A DNA stretch of 5,161 nt from Desulfobulbaceae bacterium (GTDB taxonomy: Bacteria; Desulfobacterota; Desulfobulbia; Desulfobulbales; Desulfocapsaceae): assembly GCA_027067035.1 (NCBI GenBank), contig JAMOMO010000290.1, positions 1 to 5,161 on the forward strand, written 5' to 3'. Both the position numbers and the translations under genes were made by a program. Below, piece after piece: positions 1 to 5,161 of the stretch. How positions within the stretch are numbered: the stretch's first letter is position 1; every line of letters begins with the position of its first letter. The notes under the pieces are model-generated. The model saw only the letters and a list, made by a program, of their open reading frames with translations, ran no database searches and was not told the origin of the DNA.

Positions 1-66
1 TCCTGACTTTCGAGGACCATAAAGAAGCACCCCGTTTTCTGTCCACTTCGGCACATCTGATTCCAT
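1..66 (-). CDS. P-loop protein, N-terminal fragment (possibly sulfotransferase-like)
   Basis: Only the first 22 codons lie in the window; the gene continues past the left edge. They read MESDVPKWTENGVLLYG and then PRKSG. A hydrophobic strand (VLLYG) followed by GPRKSG is the layout of a phosphate-binding loop. In sulfotransferases the PAPS 5'-phosphate loop has a similar (G/P)RSGTT-like form, and polysaccharide loci often carry such enzymes. Other P-loop NTPases or kinases would look the same over so short a stretch. The ATG lies 14 bases after the aldolase stop, with a GGA four bases before it and a GAGAG ten bases before it, so it is probably in the same transcript. An in-frame GTG three codons upstream (73-75) is an alternative start. 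I am fairly sure this is a real gene start and much less sure of the sulfotransferase assignment. Confidence 0.55.
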   Translation of the reverse strand, partial: MESDVPKWTENGVLLYGPRKSG

Positions 67-80
67 ACAATCCACGCTCT

Positions 81-863
81 CTACTCTCTTTCCCGCTTTG
101 TTCTTGAAATTCCCGAAAGCCCCGCTCTGGCACTGACATCCAGCATGCGGATATCAACACTGTAGGCAATGAAACGATACCCGTCCTCTATGGCAAGCTC
201 AAGGCGGTCTTTATCCGGTTCCACGACATGAATTCCCCCGGGCAGCCCTAAACGCTGCCCGGCACTTCGTATGGTTTCCATGGCCGCCAGAAACTCAGGG
301 TGCTCAAACTCACCGGGAATGCCCATGGAACAAGACAGGTCATAGGGACCAATGATGAACCCGTCAACACCTTCAACAGTAAAAATATCTTCAAGAACTG
401 TCAGGGCTGACTGGTGTTCTATCTGGACAATTACCACCGGGCCGTTCTTCTGCCATGCAAGATACTCCTGAAAGGCTGCACCATATTTCTGCGCCCTTGC
501 CAGGCCGACTCCCCGCACGCCGACAGGAGCATAACGGGTTGCCGCCACCGCAGCCTCAGCCTCCTGACGGGAATTCACCATGGGAACCACGATACCATGT
601 GCCCCTGCATCCATAACCCTTTTAATCTGATTGGGATCATTGGATGTCAGCCGGACCAGTGGAGCAACACCGGAAAGATCGATCACTCTGATGAGATCTC
701 CGGCCTGTTCCATGGAAATGGTGCTGTGTTCCATATCCACCACCAGCCAGTCAAACCCGGCAGCGGCAAATATCTCAGCAATGGCAGGATGTCCCAGGGT
801 AATCCATGATCCCAGGGTCAGTCGCCCTGACTGCAGTTTATCTTTTAACGAAGAATTACTCAT
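81..863 (-). CDS. HpcH/HpaI-family class II pyruvate aldolase
   Basis: This 260-aa protein has the usual length for the HpcH/HpaI aldolase/citrate lyase superfamily. These cytosolic, divalent-metal TIM barrels reversibly condense pyruvate with an aldehyde to give 4-hydroxy-2-oxo acids. The active-site landmarks are all visible. VVDMEH at 41-46 includes the general-base His46. VRL at 70-72 carries the substrate-binding Arg71. VQIEH at 146-150 has metal ligand Glu149, and IGPYDLS at 171-177 has metal ligand Asp175. They correspond to His45, Arg70, Glu149 and Asp175 of E. coli HpaI. The start is the ATG at 861-863 because GGAGAG sits just upstream and the family motifs begin soon after. The frame stays open back to a GTG at 942-944, but that extension runs into the preceding gene and has no family-like residues. 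The gene follows the surface carbohydrate gene after 49 bases. The characterised catabolic relatives degrade homoprotocatechuate or sugar acids; here the neighbours argue for a biosynthetic or sugar-acid role. The aldehyde substrate is unknown. Confidence 0.9.
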   Translation of the reverse strand: MSNSSLKDKLQSGRLTLGSWITLGHPAIAEIFAAAGFDWLVVDMEHSTISMEQAGDLIRVIDLSGVAPLVRLTSNDPNQIKRVMDAGAHGIVVPMVNSRQEAEAAVAATRYAPVGVRGVGLARAQKYGAAFQEYLAWQKNGPVVIVQIEHQSALTVLEDIFTVEGVDGFIIGPYDLSCSMGIPGEFEHPEFLAAMETIRSAGQRLGLPGGIHVVEPDKDRLELAIEDGYRFIAYSVDIRMLDVSARAGLSGISRTKRERE

Positions 864-867
864 TGCT

Positions 868-873
868 CTCTCC
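868..873 (-). promoter_or_regulatory. Ribosome binding site deciding the aldolase start
   Basis: The minus strand reads GGAGAG here, with GGAG six bases before the ATG at 861-863. This is the best Shine-Dalgarno match near this gene. It favours the 260-aa product over the 287-aa one that would begin at the GTG at 942-944 inside the preceding gene. Confidence 0.75.
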
Positions 874-912
874 AGTTGGCGGCACAGTTGATGCCGATTA
901 TAACACAACAGA

Positions 913-2289
913 TCAGGGACGATGAAAACAGAAAAGATCCTCACCCACCTGAGTCACATTCACATCATGCCATCGATTCAGTTTGCTGCGGAAACACTGA
1001 AGCAGATTCTCCACCTCCATCAGGGTCATGCCAGGATTCTTCTGTTTCCTGTAGGCATAGGAAAATTCATGTTTTCCGGTGAAATCTCCAACACGGCGGC
1101 GCAGTTTCCTGGCCAGCACCCTGGCCCGACGCCTGAGACCATAGTTCTGACAGCTGAACTCAACTTCAGGGAGTTCAAGCTGTTCCAGTGCTTCCAGCAT
1201 CCTCTCCCCTGACAATATCGACCTGTCATTTGTGATATGATAATTATACAGTTCCGTCTTCTTCTCTTCCCTGCCGAGTCCCTGGTTTCGCAGATTTCTG
1301 TCAATCAACTCCAGAACCCCGGACACAGTGCTGCTCTGCTGACTTAAGGGGTTGGGGATGTTCTGATCAAAGCGAGGGTCGCTATATGGAGTATAGGCTA
1401 TTGCCGGTTTCTCCATCGCATATGCCTCAACCCCCGAGGTGCAGCTGTTGTGTACCAGAAGATCAGATGCAAGAATCCACGGGGATATCCCGCCCCGATA
1501 AATAACCTTCACATTGGGTGGCCATTTTTTCTGGATTTCGGCCCAGATTTTCATATTGTCGTTGGGGTGGGGTCTCAGCAATACCGTATGGCTTCCAAGA
1601 TGCTCGGCAATGGCGGGAACAAGATCAAAGAATTCATTGAGGATCTTCTGGCGGTACACAAAACGATCTTCTTTGATACTGAGTTTTTTCCCAGAACAGC
1701 TGTTCTCAGTAATACCCCGTTTTTTCAACGAGAAATTAATGGGGTCAACGTGATGTGCAGGAGAAAAATTGGCGGGAATCAATACATAGGGTCCCAACTC
1801 TTCCTGAATGGCCCTTAGCTCATCTGAATACACGGCATTCCAGGGTTTTTGCCATAAATCCGCTCTGGGTGAGCCGGTTGCCAGCAGTTTATCCGGAACA
1901 GCGTAGCGTCCGTTGATCAAATCGCGCTGGGCATTCCCCCAGGTAAAGATAAGAGATGCAAGATCCACGGTTTCCCGGGAGGTCCTGTTGTCGAGATAGA
2001 GCTTCTCAGACTGATAAACAAGTCCTTCTTCATCCAGAATTGCCAGGCTGTTTCCCAGGCCGTTTACCTGTTGTCTGAGGGCGTCAGCCTTATAGGGTGA
2101 AATGCATTTGTCCAGGTAAACGCCACGGGGAAACGCACCCCTCATATTAAAATTGTTTCTGCCCAGAAGGACACCAAAGCCACGCTCAGCACCAATGCAA
2201 GACAACATGACTTTGGCGTCAAACTCTCGGTTCTTCACTTCTATGGGTAAGAGAAGCCATGGTCGTTTGGAAATTTTCTTTACAGTCAT
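913..2289 (-). CDS. Surface carbohydrate biosynthesis protein (GT-B-like)
   Basis: A 458-aa soluble protein with no signal peptide or membrane segment. The N-terminus has LLLPIEVKNREFDAK (12-26) followed by an AERGF...LLGR stretch, typical of the family annotated as surface carbohydrate biosynthesis protein in O-antigen and capsule loci. Further motifs are DEEG (86-89), TGSPRADL (138-145), LLRPHP (237-242) and VHNSCTSGVEAYAMEKP (279-295). The RPHP and HNSCTSGVEA blocks resemble the nucleotide-sugar or nucleotide-binding C-terminal half of GT-B enzymes such as UDP-GlcNAc 2-epimerases, CDP-glycerol transferases and Kdo transferases. A strongly basic stretch (385-399, LRRRARVLARKLRRR) could contact membrane phospholipids or an anionic acceptor. 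In-frame TAA, CTA and TTG codons directly precede the ATG, so only the ATG (2287-2289) or the adjacent TTG (2290-2292) can be the start. AAAGAG lies 10 bases from the ATG and 7 from the TTG. Family assignment is good; donor and acceptor are unknown. Confidence 0.8.
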   Translation of the reverse strand: MTVKKISKRPWLLLPIEVKNREFDAKVMLSCIGAERGFGVLLGRNNFNMRGAFPRGVYLDKCISPYKADALRQQVNGLGNSLAILDEEGLVYQSEKLYLDNRTSRETVDLASLIFTWGNAQRDLINGRYAVPDKLLATGSPRADLWQKPWNAVYSDELRAIQEELGPYVLIPANFSPAHHVDPINFSLKKRGITENSCSGKKLSIKEDRFVYRQKILNEFFDLVPAIAEHLGSHTVLLRPHPNDNMKIWAEIQKKWPPNVKVIYRGGISPWILASDLLVHNSCTSGVEAYAMEKPAIAYTPYSDPRFDQNIPNPLSQQSSTVSGVLELIDRNLRNQGLGREEKKTELYNYHITNDRSILSGERMLEALEQLELPEVEFSCQNYGLRRRARVLARKLRRRVGDFTGKHEFSYAYRKQKNPGMTLMEVENLLQCFRSKLNRWHDVNVTQVGEDLFCFHRP

Positions 2290-2475
2290 CAATAGTTATC
2301 TCTTTACATAAAACAAAGGAGTCCCCATCAGTTCCAGTGCGATATGGTGCAGTTACACCCTTATCCCGAGGCGCACACTATTCGTAAAAATATACTACAC
2401 GTAAAGAACTGTACTACGAGGTAATTATTCATCAATCCAGCCATATTCGGGCAAAAGGAAAACAACAGGCAGGGT
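2290..2475. other. 186-base gap without a supported gene
   Basis: This is the only sizeable gap in an otherwise tightly packed gene run. It is AT-richer than the aldolase and GT-B-like genes downstream. On the minus strand I see no GC-rich stem followed by a T-run, so there is no clear Rho-independent terminator after the ThDP enzyme. I also see no JUMPstart/ops element (no GGCGGTAG) and no well-spaced -35/-10 pair. TATATT occurs at 2389-2394 but lacks a good -35 partner. The end nearest the GT-B-like gene holds its weak ribosome binding site (AAAGAG, 2300-2305). An imperfect repeat in the middle is listed separately. The gap could hold an internal promoter or be a junction between two modules. 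Confidence 0.5.
2383..2417. repeat. Imperfect short tandem repeat in the intergenic gap
   Basis: On the plus strand CGTAAA followed by TACTAC occurs twice in succession: CGTAAA at 2383-2388 with TACTAC at 2393-2398, then CGTAAA at 2400-2405 with TACTAC at 2412-2417. The spacing within units is 4 and 6 bases, so the copies are diverged. Such a direct repeat upstream of a gene could be a regulator site, but AT-rich intergenic DNA can produce this by chance. Confidence 0.35.
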
Positions 2476-4029
2476 TTAACGAATTTTCCTGGTCATCATC
2501 ATATAGCTATCGGCATCAAACTGCGTTTCAATAAAGAGAGGGGAATAATCCCATTCCTGCAAAACTCTGCCAAGCCCATCTTCAGAATCAGCACGTACAG
2601 CATTAAACCCTAACCCCTCCATTACAGCCATCCAGGAGGGAGAGCTAATGGTTAAAGGTTCTTCATGCAGGCCGTCTTTCACTGCTCTGCCCCGTAAAGT
2701 ACCGAACTTACCGTCACTGCACAGAATGACGATCAGAGGTAACGTATTTATCACAGCAAGTTTCAGCTCAGAAATAAACATTCCGATACTTCCATCGCCA
2801 CAAAAAATTATGGTCGGCACCGCGGGATCATAAATTGAAGCTGCAATACCCTGGGGAAGGCTTATACCCATATATCTTCCCTGCCCTGAACCAATGTATA
2901 AAGCAGGATGTTTTGCAGGCCAGACATGCTCTGCCACAGTACAGAATAGTCCGGTATCAACTACCAGTCGTGCTTTCCCGGAAAAAAACAAATTCACATT
3001 CTCTAAAACATGGGCGGGCATGAAACCATGGCTCAACAAGGACTGACGAACCTGCTTTCTAGACTCTGCTATCTCTGCTCTGCCCCACCCAAGTCCTTCA
3101 AACCTCTGCCAGAACTCTTGCCAGGTTTCTTTGTTTTCAATCCATGAAATATGAGAAAACCCGAAATCACCGGATGCTACCTCTCCAAGAGGATCAAGAA
3201 GCACACTGTCACAGGGAAATTCTTTAACAGACAAGACTTCATTGTACCTGAGCCCTATTGCCACTATCAGATCCGCGTCATCCATAAGCCTACTCTCTGC
3301 CGCAAACTCTAGTCCTGCCCCCGTATAAACCCCCGCAGCGTGCGGCAGGGTTTCATCCACAACGCCTTTGGCTGAAGCTGTCGTAAAGACTGGCACACCA
3401 ACTGCATTCAACTGAGCAGTCAGCTGTTGCCTGAGAGACAGGGAGCCAACAAGAAGCAATGGCCTGCAGGATTTATCAAGAGTCCGAAAAATTTCATCGC
3501 AACTCTCCGGGATAATCGTCTTATTCTGAATAACCTCACCGTGACAACAAGGATCCTTTCCTGTAATATCGATATGAACAGGTCCAGGACATTCAGCCTC
3601 TGCAGTCTGAGCAAGTGTTTTAAACGTTGAGCCGGATTCAGACCAGAAAACAGAAGTCTTTACAACAGGTGACACCAGCTGGAGATGATCAAGCCTTTTG
3701 TGTGCCGAGGAAACTGGAGAATCGGGGGGATACGCCTCTGTAATATTCACCGCAGGTAATGAATCCAATGAACATGCCGCCATTCCAGGAAGCATATTGG
3801 CAAGCCCGGGGCCTTTAATCCCGACACTCACTCCACAGCTGTCACTTAAGCGTCCCATTGTGCCTGCCATAATGGCAGCGCAGCCCTCAAAATGCACCAG
3901 GTGAAACTTCACCCCCAACTGCCTAAGGTTATCAATGAGGGTCAGACTCGTTCCACTTCCGGGAATACCAAAAACATGCTGAACACCATAGTGTGCAATC
4001 TGTTCTGCCAGAACCTTTAAATGGCTCAT
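2476..4029 (-). CDS. ThDP-dependent enzyme, acetolactate synthase/decarboxylase type
   Basis: This 517-aa protein shows the three-domain order of ThDP enzymes that act on 2-oxo acids by decarboxylation or carboligation. The pyrimidine-binding domain has VFGIPGSG (19-26), the cofactor-activating Glu48 in VHFEG, and KGPGLANMLPG (72-82). The central domain holds ASAKGVVDET (218-227) and ADLIVAIGLRYNE (252-264). The pyrophosphate-binding domain has GSGQGRYMG (380-388), then GDGS (411-414) and ILCSDGKFGTLR (435-446). The metal-binding motif normally ends NN or ND; here it is Ser438-Asp439, with Asp at the metal-ligand position and the usual distance from GDG, so cofactor binding should be intact. 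It is somewhat shorter than typical acetolactate synthases (about 550-570 aa), and no regulatory-subunit gene is adjacent. I chose the ATG at 4027-4029, whose ATGA overlaps the dehydrogenase stop. An in-frame ATG at 4069-4071 would add 14 residues that do not look like the family. Substrate unknown; the setting suggests sugar or acyl-group synthesis, not branched-chain amino acids. Confidence 0.88.
   Translation of the reverse strand: MSHLKVLAEQIAHYGVQHVFGIPGSGTSLTLIDNLRQLGVKFHLVHFEGCAAIMAGTMGRLSDSCGVSVGIKGPGLANMLPGMAACSLDSLPAVNITEAYPPDSPVSSAHKRLDHLQLVSPVVKTSVFWSESGSTFKTLAQTAEAECPGPVHIDITGKDPCCHGEVIQNKTIIPESCDEIFRTLDKSCRPLLLVGSLSLRQQLTAQLNAVGVPVFTTASAKGVVDETLPHAAGVYTGAGLEFAAESRLMDDADLIVAIGLRYNEVLSVKEFPCDSVLLDPLGEVASGDFGFSHISWIENKETWQEFWQRFEGLGWGRAEIAESRKQVRQSLLSHGFMPAHVLENVNLFFSGKARLVVDTGLFCTVAEHVWPAKHPALYIGSGQGRYMGISLPQGIAASIYDPAVPTIIFCGDGSIGMFISELKLAVINTLPLIVILCSDGKFGTLRGRAVKDGLHEEPLTISSPSWMAVMEGLGFNAVRADSEDGLGRVLQEWDYSPLFIETQFDADSYMMMTRKIR
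4026..4029 (-). promoter_or_regulatory. ATGA stop/start overlap coupling two genes
   Basis: The dehydrogenase TGA (4026-4028) and the ThDP enzyme ATG (4027-4029) share bases in a minus-strand ATGA. Only a weak GGA (4033-4035) precedes the second start, so its translation is probably coupled to that of the dehydrogenase. This suggests the two proteins are made together. Confidence 0.75.
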
Positions 4030-4967
4030 GAATCCAGCTTTTTGAGAATTTTCCCCATTGCCCTTTCGCATACCAGGTTGACTGCATCAGGAGAAAACCC
4101 GCCACAATGGGGGGTAATAAGAAGGTTGTCATGGGTCCTTGCATACTCTACCAGAGGAGATTCAGTGATGTCCGGTTCTCCGTTCAAAACATCTAAGCCA
4201 GCTGCCGCAAGGCGACCCGATCCAAGGGCATGCAACAGAGCATTTTCATCACAAATACCACTACGGGAAGTATTTATAAAAATTGCACCAGGTTTCACTC
4301 TTTTAAATAGATCATCTGTGAGCATCTCTCTGGTATCATCTGTCAAATGAACATGGGCTGAAATAAAATCACTGGTTTCAAAGAGCTCCTCCAGTGAGAC
4401 TCGCCTGACATGATCAGGTAAGACATCCTGAAAAGGGTCATACCCAAGCACTTCAACACCAAAAGCGTGACCATAGCGTGCCATCCAACCGCCTATCCGA
4501 CCACAACCGACAAGTCCCAGCCGCTTTCCTTTTACCATTATCCCTGGAAAAAGTTCCCGGTTCCAGGAGCCGGACCGAACATGCTCGAGGGCGGAAGGGA
4601 TTTTTCTGGCACACGCCATCAACAGAGCCCACGACAACTCCGCTGCAGGGGTCAGGTTCATGAGCAAATCCCGATCTTCACGCAGAGTTCGAACCTCAAT
4701 ATCTCTTTCATCTAGAACTTCTCTTTCAATATGATCTGAACCCGTTGTGGCGCAGGATACAATCTTTATTCCAGGAGCATTTGCAAACATTTCATTTGTC
4801 AAATTGGTCTTCATTGAAGCATCAAGTACAGCTGAAGCCGTAGTTATTGCCTCCGCAACACCTTCTCTGGTGATATCAGGAAGTATCAGTTGCGCCTTGC
4901 TGCCAAGTGAATTCTTCAGAGCATCATAAGCAAATTCGGGGCCTAAAAAGACAATATCAGGTGCCAT
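4026..4967 (-). CDS. D-isomer 2-hydroxyacid dehydrogenase (SerA superfamily)
   Basis: A 313-aa cytosolic oxidoreductase that should interconvert a D-2-hydroxy acid and its 2-oxo acid with NAD(P). The Rossmann motif is GLVGCGRIGG (151-160, GxGxxG), followed by GYDPF with Asp177 at the end of the second strand. An acidic residue there usually favours NAD over NADP. The catalytic triad is present: Arg235 in INTSRSG, Glu264 in LDVLNGEP, and His287 in TPHCGG. The length suits the short forms of the family and there is no ACT regulatory domain, so it is unlikely to be a serine-feedback-regulated SerA. An in-frame TAA lies two codons before the ATG (4965-4967), which fixes the start. AGGA (4978-4981) lies 10 bases upstream of it. 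The gene begins 21 bases after the epimerase stop and is coupled to the ThDP enzyme, so its product or substrate may be that enzyme's 2-oxo acid. Automatic annotation would probably call it phosphoglycerate dehydrogenase; the true substrate is open. Confidence 0.88.
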   Translation of the reverse strand: MAPDIVFLGPEFAYDALKNSLGSKAQLILPDITREGVAEAITTASAVLDASMKTNLTNEMFANAPGIKIVSCATTGSDHIEREVLDERDIEVRTLREDRDLLMNLTPAAELSWALLMACARKIPSALEHVRSGSWNRELFPGIMVKGKRLGLVGCGRIGGWMARYGHAFGVEVLGYDPFQDVLPDHVRRVSLEELFETSDFISAHVHLTDDTREMLTDDLFKRVKPGAIFINTSRSGICDENALLHALGSGRLAAAGLDVLNGEPDITESPLVEYARTHDNLLITPHCGGFSPDAVNLVCERAMGKILKKLDS

Positions 4968-4977
4968 CAGTTACGTT

Positions 4978-4981
4978 TCCT
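4978..4981 (-). promoter_or_regulatory. Ribosome binding site of the dehydrogenase gene
   Basis: AGGA on the minus strand, inside the longer purine run AAAGGAAA, lies 10 bases before the ATG at 4965-4967, in the short gap after the epimerase stop. The spacing is slightly long, but no better candidate exists, and the in-frame TAA at 4971-4973 rules out an earlier start. Confidence 0.6.
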
Positions 4982-4988
4982 TTGGAAT

Positions 4989-5161
4989 TCAATAGCAGAG
5001 TTTTTTATTGATATTAAAGCTGGCAGTTGCAAGTATATCAGCTATTCTCTCATCCGCACAACCGTCACCATAAAGATGATCAGAAGTATACCTTCCGTGA
5101 TCCAGCTGAAACCGAACAGCCTTTTCAATTTCATTTCTATCATAGGTGACATGGATAACAT
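4989..5161 (-). CDS. UDP-N-acetylglucosamine 2-epimerase-like protein, C-terminal fragment
   Basis: Only the last 56 codons and the TGA (4989-4991) are present; the gene begins beyond the right edge. The fragment starts VIHVTYDRNEIEKAV and includes SDHLYGDGCADERIADIL near the end. The sequence (N)(P/H)LYGDGxAxxRIxxIL close to the C-terminus is characteristic of UDP-GlcNAc 2-epimerases (WecB/NeuC type), where it follows the UDP-binding domain. These enzymes make UDP-ManNAc (non-hydrolysing) or free ManNAc plus UDP (hydrolysing, NeuC-like, used for nonulosonic acids). The visible part cannot separate the two reactions. The short spacing to the dehydrogenase suggests one operon. The tail after IADIL (ATASFNINKKLCY) is unremarkable. 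Confidence 0.75.
   Translation of the reverse strand, partial: VIHVTYDRNEIEKAVRFQLDHGRYTSDHLYGDGCADERIADILATASFNINKKLCY

Noticed and set aside
414..809. Plus-strand open frame of 131 codons opposite the aldolase
   Set aside because: It is antisense to a gene with a complete set of active-site motifs, and its translation looks like low-information shadow sequence. The other plus-strand frames in the window were rejected for the same reason.
864..944. N-terminal extension of the aldolase starting at a GTG at 942-944
   Set aside because: It overlaps the end of the preceding gene, its residues do not resemble the family, and a strong GGAGAG precedes the internal ATG at 861-863.
2302..2318. Short inverted repeat CTTT...AAAG before the GT-B-like gene, considered as a hairpin
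   Set aside because: Only four A/T-rich base pairs would form, which is too weak for a terminator or regulatory hairpin.
2389..2394. TATATT on the minus strand considered as a -10 promoter box
   Set aside because: No -35-like hexamer lies 16-18 bases upstream and there is no TGn extension, so I do not call a promoter.
2361..2444. A 27-codon minus-strand reading frame in the gap with a hydrophobic product (MAGLMNNYLVVQ...)
   Set aside because: There is no Shine-Dalgarno sequence before its ATG and no recognisable similarity; open frames this short are expected by chance.
4030..4071. Fourteen-residue extension of the ThDP enzyme from the ATG at 4069-4071
   Set aside because: It lies inside the dehydrogenase gene, is not family-like, and the ATGA overlap at 4026-4029 is a typical coupled start.
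1..5161. CRISPR arrays, tRNA or rRNA genes, insertion sequences, integrase genes
   Set aside because: No regular repeat-spacer pattern, cloverleaf, rRNA-like stretch, transposase motif or terminal inverted repeat was seen; protein-coding genes occupy nearly all of the window.

Overview
The window reads as one stretch of a surface-polysaccharide (O-antigen or capsule type) biosynthesis locus. All six supported genes are on the minus strand, so transcription runs from right to left. The likely host is a Gram-negative bacterium of moderate GC content. This is inferred from the gene families (UDP-sugar 2-epimerase and surface carbohydrate biosynthesis protein), and the sequence does not fix a genus. 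Hand counts on a few 60-base lines range from about 30% GC at the right end to about 60% inside the aldolase gene, so composition is uneven.

In order of transcription the genes are: (1) the last 56 codons of a UDP-N-acetylglucosamine 2-epimerase-like protein, running off the right edge; (2) a complete D-isomer 2-hydroxyacid dehydrogenase of the phosphoglycerate dehydrogenase superfamily, 313 aa; (3) a complete thiamine-diphosphate (ThDP) dependent enzyme of the acetolactate synthase/benzoylformate decarboxylase type, 517 aa, whose start codon overlaps the dehydrogenase stop in an ATGA; (4) a 186-base gap with no convincing gene, holding an imperfect short tandem repeat and no obvious terminator; (5) a 458-aa 'surface carbohydrate biosynthesis protein' resembling GT-B glycosyltransferases; (6) a 260-aa HpcH/HpaI-family class II pyruvate aldolase with an intact active site; (7) the first 22 codons of a protein with a GPRKSG phosphate-binding loop, perhaps a sulfotransferase-like enzyme, running off the left edge.

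The enzymes suggest, by inference, that a small 2-oxo or 2-hydroxy acid is made and joined to a sugar. The dehydrogenase interconverts a 2-hydroxy and a 2-oxo acid. The ThDP enzyme cleaves or condenses a 2-oxo acid. The aldolase adds pyruvate (or a relative) to an aldehyde. The epimerase supplies a ManNAc-type sugar, the GT-B-like protein handles transfer or assembly, and the P-loop protein may decorate the product. This set does not match a pathway I can name. It is the most interesting aspect of the window, but no substrate can be read from the sequence.
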